A DNA stretch of 64,000 nt from contig CAUYUJ010016890.1 in assembly GCA_963575745.1 (NCBI GenBank), positions 191,853 to 255,852 on the forward strand, written 5' to 3'. The notes under the pieces were generated by a model, which was not told where the DNA came from, ran no database searches, and saw only the letters and a program-made list of their open reading frames with translations. Positions within the stretch are counted from its first letter, which is position 1. The number at the start of each line of letters is the position of its first letter. Below, piece by piece: positions 52,257 through 60,624 of the stretch. The position numbers and the translations under genes are program-made. The DNA comes from Prorocentrum cordatum (lineage: Eukaryota > Sar > Dinophyceae > Prorocentrales > Prorocentraceae).

Positions 52257-53297
52257 TTAACAGTCCGTCAACGTCCTACCGTACCTATACACTTCGTCAA
52301 ACACGATGTTGGCGCCTTTAGAGCTCTTAGCAGGCTTGGCACTGCAATGATATCGTTGGCCTTTGCCTCTGCCTTTGCGGTGCCCTCGTACATCCCCTTT
52401 TCCATCAGAACGCTTGGAATCCGGAGGAACAGCTTGGAACTCCTCCTCCGACTGACGCACAGTCCTGGAGACGTCCATCCGGACACGGACAAACGCATCA
52501 GAACCCGGATTCGATATCCCATTGAGCGTGACGGGACGATTCAGACACCCCTGGGACGCTCCTGACAAGGCGTGGCTATCAGGATCAGCCTGCACGTTCG
52601 GAGAAAACTCCGCTCTCGAGGATGCCTCCAGCTCCTCCTCAGCCTCCACAGTCACTTTCCGAAGAAGAACTCCTGAAGCTCCTCCCTCCATCCCAACGAC
52701 CATCTCTGTCTGACAGCCGACTTCACAATGAAAGTCCACAACATCCGCACAAGAATTCTCCGAATGTGTCGTAACGGCCGCCTCCTCCTTGGGTAGCACA
52801 GTCAGGCAAGCATCATCCGTCTGCACTCCTGAGTCAACAAGGGAACGACAAGAAAGAGTCTCCGAGATAGTCGCAACGGTAGCCTCCACCTCCTCCTCCG
52901 CCAAGCGTGTATCAACCGTCTGCACTCCAACATCAACCAGCGATACAGAAGCCTGCACTCCAATACCTACATCAACCAGCGACTCAGAAGCCTGCATACG
53001 GCAAGAAAGATTCTCCGAAACAGTCGTAATGTCAGCCTCCTCCTCCTCCAAACTGCGTTTAACAACAGGTGGATCGCGCAACAAGAGATAATCTAGAACC
53101 AAATCGGCAGTCGCCCGCTCCAGCCCTGGTGGTGGGAAACACGTAGGTGGCACCAAACCATCCAGAGGCAAACGAATAGGTAAATGCACACAGTATCCGT
53201 TTTGAACAGCCAGCGCCCGACGCATGATGCGAGCACTTGCACTCCGTACGCGTGGCATAGCGAAAGATTGCAGAGACTGCCTCGGAAGCCCCAGCAA
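52257..53297 (-). CDS. 346-aa acidic protein with VQT repeats in LINE copy B
   Basis: I do not recognise a family. An internal repeat of the form SLVDVGVQT...EEE...SETLSCR occurs about twice: DVGIGVQ near residues 109-115, DVGVQTVD near 122-129, DSGVQTDD near 155-162, and EVGCQTEM near 192-199. These short elements resemble dynein light chain LC8-binding motifs (xGIQVD/TQT type), which often occur in series in disordered proteins. Residues 298-330 are basic (KGDVRGHRKGRGKGQ) and could bind RNA. It occupies the 5' half of a LINE-like insertion and ends in a stop at 52257. It differs from ORF1 of the long copy. The start is uncertain: Met14 (MPRVRSAS) is an alternative to Met1. Confidence 0.55.
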   Translation of the reverse strand: MLGLPRQSLQSFAMPRVRSASARIMRRALAVQNGYCVHLPIRLPLDGLVPPTCFPPPGLERATADLVLDYLLLRDPPVVKRSLEEEEADITTVSENLSCRMQASESLVDVGIGVQASVSLVDVGVQTVDTRLAEEEVEATVATISETLSCRSLVDSGVQTDDACLTVLPKEEAAVTTHSENSCADVVDFHCEVGCQTEMVVGMEGGASGVLLRKVTVEAEEELEASSRAEFSPNVQADPDSHALSGASQGCLNRPVTLNGISNPGSDAFVRVRMDVSRTVRQSEEEFQAVPPDSKRSDGKGDVRGHRKGRGKGQRYHCSAKPAKSSKGANIVFDEVYRYGRTLTDC

Positions 53298-53312
53298 AAC
53301 AAATCAATTGAA

Positions 53313-53470
53313 GACCACTCGAGTCGATCAAACGTGTCAAATGAATGGCAGTGCAATATCACTCTAGGCGACAAGCGTGTGAAACAAATCAAAGACCACT
53401 CAAGGCGATCAAACGTGTCAAAAGAATGGCAGTGCAATATCACACTAGGCGACAAACGTGTGACTCCCTG
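53313..53470 (-). repeat. 81-bp tandem duplication in the leader of copy B
   Basis: GACCACTCGAGTCGATCAAA (53313, + strand) and GACCACTCAAGGCGATCAAA (53394) begin two near-identical 81-bp units containing GAATGGCAGTGCAATATCAC. They lie upstream of the 346-aa ORF. Tandem monomers in a LINE leader can act as promoter units, but no promoter motif was recognised. Confidence 0.85.
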
Positions 53471-53527
53471 ACGCGCACTCGATCCCACTGGAGGTTACCC
53501 AGGCAGAGGGGATCAAATGTCACGCGC

Positions 53528-53551
53528 CTTGAGCCGAGATTTTCTTGAGCC
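53528..53551 (-). other. Tandem GGCTCAAG at 5' end of copy B
   Basis: Minus strand reads CGGCTCAAG, AAAATCT, CGGCTCAAGG. GGCTCAAG is the last 8 nt of the dinoflagellate trans-spliced leader. Two copies at the very 5' end of a retroposed element look like relic leader sequence carried by the RNA template. A chance match is not excluded. Confidence 0.45.
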
Positions 53552-54152
53552 GGGAACCTCGTAGAGCTCATTTCACACGTAAGAGTGCTCGGAGTCGAAA
53601 GACAGAGCTTCTGGAAGCATTTCTCGAACAAGAGAAAAATTAATGTTTTCCGTTTCGGCATGAAGATGGTTCCGCCAAGTGTTTTCATAGTAAAAGTGCG
53701 CCTGCAGAGCTCATACTAAGAGAGGGAGGCCCTCATAGTCGTTTACAGGTGCGAAAAATCTGCTTTCTCAAAATGAATTGTCAAATATCTTTCAAAAAAT
53801 TGCAAAACTGGCACCGGCGGTAAACCGTCAACCTGGTCTCCGCCGGGAACCTCGTAGAGCTCTTTTCTCGCGTGAAAGTGCTAAGAGTCGAAGGAGAGAG
53901 CTTCTCGAGGCATTTCTCGAAAAATTGAATCTTCAATTTTTCATGTCGATAGAAAGTTGGTTGCGCCAAGTGTTTCGGTAGTAAAAGTGCGCCTTCAGCG
54001 CTCATATTAAGACGCAGAGGCCCTCAAAGTTGTCTACAGGTGCGAAAAATCTGCTTTCTCAAAATGAATTGTCAAATGTCTTTCAAATATTTGCAAAACT
54101 ACCCAAAAGTTGTCACATTGTCCGCCTCGGCCGGCTGGGCCAACTGGGTGCC
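53552..54152 (+). repeat. Two 225-bp repeat modules
   Basis: Modules at about 53575-53805 and 53870-54095, separated by a hairpin near 53816. The same marks appear as at 38.8-40.8 kb (GAGAGCTTCTCGAGGCATTT, GGTGCGAAAAATCTGC). Confidence 0.88.
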
Positions 54153-56327
54153 GGCGGTAAACCGTCAACCTTCCTTACCGCCGGGGGACTCGTAGAGCTT
54201 CCTCACAATATATAATGTGAAAAAGAATTCCAGAGAACGACTAGTTTTTCAGCCCAAGCGATTATAGACCTCTCAAGATGACTCTAACAAAACAAACAAA
54301 CAGTTTTCCAATCAAGTTCGAGTATGAAACCGAGTTCAGACCTCTGAATGCGACAGGCGGACGCGTCCGATGTCTGCGGATCGATTCCTGTGATTACCAG
54401 CTCTGCAGCCACCCATACAGCCTGAGTTAAGTGCAGAAAACCGAGAGTACCTCTCAGGATGACTCGAATAATACAAGAGTTTCGCGGATCTCGTTCGAGC
54501 AGCAGACCGAGTTCCGAGCTCTCGGTTCGACGAACGGACGCGCCTGATGTCTCGAAATCGATTCCTGTGACCAGCAGCACTGTAGTCCTCACCCAGCACG
54601 ATTTAAGTACAGAAAACCGAGAGCACTTCTCAAGATGACTCGAACAATACCAATAGGTTCGCGAACCTAGCTTGGGGAGCAGGCCGAGTTCAGAGCTCTT
54701 GATTCAACAGACGAACGCGCCTCATAATTCTCAATCGATTTCTGTGATTATCAGCTCTGTGCCTGCCCTACAGATCGAGTTAAGTACAAAAAACCGAGAG
54801 CGTCTGCTAGAATGACTCGAATAATACAAATAGGTTTGCGACCCTAGCTCGGCTAGCAGACCGAGTTCAGACCTCTGGATTCAACAGGCGAACGCGCCTG
54901 ATCATTCTGAATGCATTAGCTGTGCTGACCAGCTCTGTAGTTGTCCTGAAGCTCGAGTTATCTCGAGATAACCGACAGGGCGTATCAAGATGACTCGAAA
55001 CGGCCGTTCCCGCCTGCCTGCTTTTTGGCCTTCAAAGTTACCCGATCGAGCTGAGATCAAGATGGCGAGCGGGAATAAGATCGAATATCATGGGAAAAAA
55101 TACTAGAGCTATAACGAATTGTCAAATTTTGAGAACAAAATTTTCAACCGACCAAAAGTCAGCAAAAGGTCCGTCGAGATTTTTCTTGCCAACTAGCTCT
55201 CCAGCTCCCCGGAATTACTCTAAAGCTTCCAGCAATAACTTGCTAAGGGAAGCTAGTTACTAGCTCCACCCCGCGCCGGAATTCCTCTAGCTCATCGATG
55301 CCGAAGAGCTCTACGAGGTACCACCCAAACGTTATCACTTTGTCCTTTCTGGCCGGGTCGACCAACTGGGCGCCGGCGGTAAACCGTCAACCTTGGTTAC
55401 CGCCGGGGAACTCGTAGAGCTTCCAAGCTCGACTCAAGTTGAGAGAACCGACAGCACCTACCAACATTATGACTCATAGTGAATATTTTTTGACCTCTGA
55501 ATGCGACAAGCGGACGCGCTTGATGTCTGCGAATCGACTCCTGTCATTACCAGCCCCGCAGCCCCCCTACAGCCCGAGGTCAGTGCAGAAAATCGACAGC
55601 ATCTCTCAGGATGACTCGAACAATACAATAGTTTCGCGAACCTAGTTCGGGCAGCAGACCGAGTTCCGAGCTCTGGATTCGACAGGCGGACGCGCATGAT
55701 CTCTTTAAATTGATTCATATGACAACCAGCACTATAGCCCCCTCTCAGCGCAAGTTGAGTGAAGAAAACCGAGAGCACTTCTCAAGATGACTCGACCAAT
55801 ACGAATAATTTCGCGATTCTAGATCGAGCAAAAGGCCGAACTCAGAGCTCTGGATTCGACGGACAAACGCAACTGCCGATTCTGAATCAGTTCCTGTAAA
55901 ATTCAGCTCTGTAGCTGTCTTACAGCTCGAGTTAAGTACAGAAAACCGAGAGTTTCTGTCAAGATGACTCGAATAATACGAACAGGTTTGCGGACCTAGC
56001 TCGGCTCACAGACCGAGTTCAGACCTCTGGGTTCAACAGTCGAACGCGCCTGATCATTCTGCATCCATGAGCTGTGCTCACGAGCTCTGTAGCTGCCCTA
56101 CAGCTCGAGTTATGTTCATAAAACCGTCAGCGCATATCAAGATGACTCGAAACGGCCGATCCCGCCAGAGTGCTTTTTGGCCTTCAAAGTTACCCGATCG
56201 AGCTGAGATCAAGATAGCGAGCGGGAATGAGATCGAATATCACGGGAAAAAATGCTAGAGCTCGAACGAATGTTCCAATTTCGAGAATAAAATTTTCAAC
56301 CGACCAAAAGTCACCAAACTGGGCGCC
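54153..56327 (+). repeat. 177-bp satellite, two higher-order units
   Basis: Units start at hairpins 54153 and 55375 and end in closing blocks at about 54985-55200 and 56130-56315. The monomer class order is as in the other units. Between the units sit the GAATTACTCTAAAGCTTCC and TCCTCTAGCTCATCGATGCC modules. Confidence 0.88.
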
Positions 56328-59300
56328 GGCGGTAAACCGTCAACCTTGGTTTGTTTGTTTGTTTGGACTCGCGTTCCCAGCTGGGTGCAGCTGGGCGAGG
56401 ACCGGTCCCGCAGCAACACACGGGCAGCGCTGAGCAGCGCTTCGGCTGCCGACAATTCACATTCTGTGACTGTAGCTCCTTCGAGGAGCCACGCGGCCTC
56501 GGCCACATCCCTCCAAACGAGGGGCACGGCACTAGAAACAGCAAACTCATGCCCAGCAGGGAAGGGGCCCACGGTTCTCGCGGAAGCGATGCCTATCTCA
56601 CTGGGATTGCACTGAGTATTGATTAAGCCGATCTGAAGCCAGAAACCACATCCTGATCCTTGCTGGTCAACCCCGCCATCAAAGCCTCCCCTGATAGCGA
56701 ACGGTACGAGATAAGTTTCGAATGGATATAGATAACAATGAGTTCTGTAGAATGTGCGGCCATATCTGGCCTCATGCGTCAATTCATCCGCTCGTGTATT
56801 GTCCTCCCTGAATTCGTGTCTCCATATCTCACGTCCCAAGGCAGCAGGCCTCAAATTGAAACACGCAGCGAGCTCAAAGGTACAATCAATCATGGCAGCT
56901 GTCCTCTTGCAGTAGCCCCGATTCTCACATCTCCATTTACCCTGGAGCCAGGAGCAGATAAGTAGTGAGTCGCCCTTGAACTCAGCAGCAAAACCCTCTG
57001 ACGATATATCCCACACAGTCGCACGTTCCTGGATCATAGCATAACGTATTGCAAGCTTGGCGGACTCTTTGGGGTCATACTTGGGGTGCAGAGGGCTGGT
57101 CGCGGTGTCGACCGTCTCAGTATCGGCCTTCTCTCGAGCCTCAGGGGAGCCTCGAGGTCCATTAGGAGAACCCTTCCAAGACACCTCAAAGTAATCATAG
57201 ACCTTAGTTTTGTTGTATTGTATAAGGAGTTGCTTCCATACCTCCAAGAACTGAACCCAATCACCCCGTACAGACTCCCACCACTTTTCCCCAAAGAACT
57301 GAATGTATGGGAACTGCCAAGACCGTCCGCCCACAGACACAGGGCCTCCACGAAGCCGTTTGCCCGAACTAGATAAGGCCCTGTTGCCGTGTTGTCGTAG
57401 AACCTCTGTTATTGTGTCGCGAGCCGTGATCCAGCCAACGTTGTACATCATAAGTGCGCGTCGGGAGTCTCGAAAGGCCCTCCTCCCTCTTGAGACGGCA
57501 AGTGGCTCGTCTCTGAGAGCATGGGCAGCTCCCTCTCCAGAGGGCATCGGCTGTGAGCGGGCAATGGAACAGGCGACCTGCGTGCATAGATCCTCCAGCC
57601 GCCTCTCCATATCCGTAATCCTCCCCTCCACCTCCATCATAGTCGTAGCAGGGACATCCTCCCCCCGTCCCTCCGCAAAGCGAACACGTTTAGCACGTTG
57701 AGTCGTTGATCCCCCCACCTCAACCTCCGTCCTTGCCGTCCTGTCCTCCTCCAAAGATAATAAATATTGCCTCGTGGAGCGCATCATGCCCCAGCTCTTC
57801 CAGCACAGCATCTGCACAGCCGATGGGAAACCCCCATCGCAGAAGATTGTCCTGACTCGTGTCAGTGCAGCTGGCCGCCATACCTCCCACCCCACATCTC
57901 CTGGCTTCCTCCTCCCTGACATTCTCAGAAGACACATACCCTCGAACGCATGGATAACCCTCACACACTCACTGTCAATCGTGATGGCCTCTGCTGCATA
58001 TAAAAGGCGACTCTGCACAGTCGATTGATATCGACGAAACTTCTTCACCAGAGGCAGCGCCCTGCACGTAAAATACTGCACCTGCGCAAAGAATGCCCTT
58101 CGGGCCTGCTGGACGCGCTCCTGCACATCCGTGCGGATAGCAGTGAAACTTCTGGGAATCTGATACCCCAGCACATTCAAACTCTCAACATGCTTGAAAG
58201 GTACCATCCGCGAGCCAATCTGAACCGTGACCGTATCAGTGTACTGAGTACCACACACCATCATTTCTAAACTCTCCTCCTTCCACTCCATCCCCCAATC
58301 CCTGAGAGCAGTAGTGAAGGCAGTGGCTGCTACCTGCGCCTCCGATGCTGACTTGGCGGCCAGAAAAATATTGTCAGCCCAGAGAGCACGATTCCATCGT
58401 GCATACCGGCAGTGATCATCATGGCATGGCATCTCGACTCCGACACCGCGCTGGTCCAGGCGAGCAATCACATCACGCCACATAGCAATAGTGACAATAG
58501 TAAACGCGATAGGTGATTCGGTACCCCCAGTACGGAGCGACCTATCCCACTGCACATTGGGGATTGTCACTCCTTCAAACAGCACCGTGCATGAGGTAGA
58601 TGAGAGAGGCTCCAATAACGCGTACTGTAACCGTGCACTGATCCCCAGGGCCGTCATCGCTCTCGAGACTGTCGGCAGCGTCACAGCATCGAACGCCCGC
58701 TCGATGTCACAGCTGAGGAGCCACGCCGTTTGATCTCGCCCCCATGTGGAAGCATGCTGTGCAATACATTTCATGGCCGATGAAATCTCCCAGCAACGCC
58801 GTCCGCTGGTAAAACCGTAAACCGCCATATCACTCATGAAGGGTTCCACACATCGTTCCAGTAAAATCGTCACACACGTGAGATACCACTTGGCCAAGGT
58901 ATTTCCAACAAGCAGGTTCCTTGTCTGTCGCAATGTTTCCAGTTTACTCGTTTTCGGCATAAGTGTTAGGTATACTTCCTGCCATTCCCTTGGCGTCGGG
59001 CGAAGCCCGTTGAATATATCAGAGAAAACCTTACCAATAGAACGCACTGACCTCCACGAAAGAGCCTTGAGAAGTTCAACCGAGATGCCGTCGGGCCCAC
59101 AGGCCCGTCCTGTTCGGAGCCTGCTCCGCGCCTGCAGAATAGTAGAGTATGTGATCGTAAGTGCGTTGTCCGAAGAGGCTGTTGATTGAGATGCATGGCG
59201 ACGCAATGTGGACACAAGCTCCCGATTGCGGGCTCTGGAGTCATCACAAGTCATACTCTGCACAGCATATCGCTCCACCTCCTCCGCCCACAGTTCCCTG

Positions 59301-60162
59301 TCCTCCGTCATCATAGTCGTAGGCCCCATATCCCCTCCCCCAGTGTCCGTCACCCTCAACTCCGTCACACGTGTCCTCCTCCCCTTCCTAGATGGTAGTG
59401 CCTCCCACTCCACCTTCCGTCGGCGATATTCCCGCGCCAGCGGTCTGATGCGACGTCGAAGGTCTCGAGCCAACGCTCTGTCCTTCCTAGCACGTGCCCC
59501 TCTGAGTTGTACCTCCAGCTCGGCATGCTGAGGAGTCCTACTTGGTGGGAGCCCTCTAGAGTACCTGGGGGCCCTCACCGTGAGGAGTGGTAACGCATGT
59601 CCAGCAATCGTTCCAGCAATACGTTGTGGGGGCACCGTCGGGATCTGTACGTCCGCCAGGACCTGGAATTGGGCCTCCTCCCGATACGATTGGAACTCTT
59701 TGTGGCTTGTGTGGTGGCTAGGGGGGCCTTGATATTTCGTGACCTGAGGGTTCTGCATCTGGAACTCGGCGTAGACACAGGCGTGATCCGAGAAGTTGGT
59801 AGTCGGGGTCTCTGGGATCCAATCCGTTCGGCATTCAACCAAGTCACCCTCCCAGGATTGTGGGACCATGAGATAGTCAAGCACTTTTGGCGCAATAGTC
59901 TTCGCCCCAGACTTGCGTCGAGCATTGTTCGCACGATGCACGAAGGTCGGCTGCCGAGAGTACGGCGAGCCAAGGGAATTGACTGCCAGCAAGCGCATCC
60001 GACATAGCCACTCCTGCAGCTGGGATCGCCACATGTCCTCCTCCCACCGTCTATCCTCCGTATCATTCCCATATCCCCTCCCGTCGAGAATCTGCACAGC
60101 ACCTCCAGTCACCGTGCCTCCTGAACAGGTGATGTCGGGCGCAAGCTCAACATTAAAATCCC
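56255..60162 (-). CDS. LINE ORF2: APE (C-terminal part), reverse transcriptase, permuted RNase H
   Basis: The open frame runs from 60205 (residue 1). The rest of the APE fold: GDFN (15-18), LDYLMV (about 109-114), SDH (139-141). Reverse transcriptase: motif A LSCDIERAFD (catalytic Asp about 500), motif B RTGGTESP (about 560), motif C WADNIFLA (Asp 611), where the usual second Asp is Asn 612. Then a region with RRKPGDVGW and a probable linker. RNase H motifs: FKGDSLLICSW (Asp 1079), REDNTRADEL (Asp 1140), GGFDGG with GCGFWLQIG (Asp 1176), TVTECELSAAE (Glu 1250). In ordinary RNase H the last two come first, so the domain is permuted. The frame crosses the 3' tail (NKQTK) and ends in satellite at 56255. 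The protein would copy element RNA onto nicked target DNA and remove the RNA strand. Confidence 0.88.
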
Positions 60163-60621
60163 CTGCAACACAAGCTCGCATGTGTATCTGCACTCCTCCT
60201 TCCACCTCCGATAAGTTGTTTCGATTGTTTTCAGCATCTCAAAAGCCACCTCCAATGAACGATTCTCCGATCTATTCGGAAAGTACGCAGAGACAAGAAA
60301 GATACACGGATGACGCAAGCACACAATAGCAAGACGAGCATGATTGTTCCAAGAACGAACTATGTTGTGACAAGACTTCCCCCTCAAAGCTATGGAAGCC
60401 TTCCTGTCACTTGAATAAACTAGGTGCCAGCCAAGCAGCTGAATTGAATTGGACGGTAAGTGTTCACACTCCTGTAAACAGAACACTTCACAGCCGTGAG
60501 AAAGAAGTGCCCTCATGCAAGCAAATCCCCGATCTGCTGTAGCCCCTTGTTTCATAAGATTCTGGGTGCCTAGCCTATGCTGGGCTGTGGGGCCACCAGC
60601 CCGACTGGCACCTCTGCACCG
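60160..60621 (-). CDS. LINE ORF2, N-terminal part of APE endonuclease
   Basis: The frame continues in phase with ORF1 after its UGA. 22 codons (… HRLGTQNL) precede the first Met at 60555. GTQNL fits the first APE motif, CEVFCLQECEHL fits the catalytic QE motif, and FLVSAYFPNRSE fits the central Y-P block. The protein then reads CELVLQG and loses frame in a four-base C-run (+ strand 60160-60163), after which GDFNVEL follows in the next frame. APE endonucleases nick target DNA to prime reverse transcription. The indel could be a real mutation or a homopolymer sequencing error. Without a readthrough event, translation would start at Met 60555 and omit GTQN. Confidence 0.75.
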
Positions 60622-60624
60622 TCA
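60565..60624 (-). promoter_or_regulatory. Candidate stop-codon readthrough signal between ORF1 and ORF2
   Basis: UGA (60624-60622) is followed by CGG, then six nt, then a predicted stem. GGUGCC (60612-60607) can pair with GGCACC (60570-60565). Inside it, GGGCUG (60602-60597) can pair with CAGCCC (60587-60582). UGA-CGG with a stem-loop about 8-9 nt downstream is the known type II readthrough arrangement of several plant RNA viruses. Here ORF1 and ORF2 lie in the same frame with a single stop between them. Confidence 0.5.

Larger units (their letters stand above)
51551..53551 (-). mobile_element. Internally deleted LINE-like element (copy B)
   Basis: Flanks are a hairpin left half (ending GTCAACCTGGT at 51550) and the right-half sequence GGGAACCTCGTAGAGCTC from 53552. 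Read 5' to 3' on the minus strand it has GGCTCAAG at 53551-53544 and again at 53535-53528, an 81-bp tandem duplication (about 53464-53313), a 346-codon ORF, and a C-terminal RNase H fragment (about 52065-51808: ASFDEG, then after a frameshift TVTDTELSAAE). There is no APE or RT domain, so it looks non-autonomous and would need to borrow the machinery of the long copy. Confidence 0.75.

Noticed and set aside
38817-56340. Recurrent peptides such as VDGLPPAP or LTVYRRRP as a conserved protein motif
   Set aside because: They are translations of the hairpin separator in different frames.
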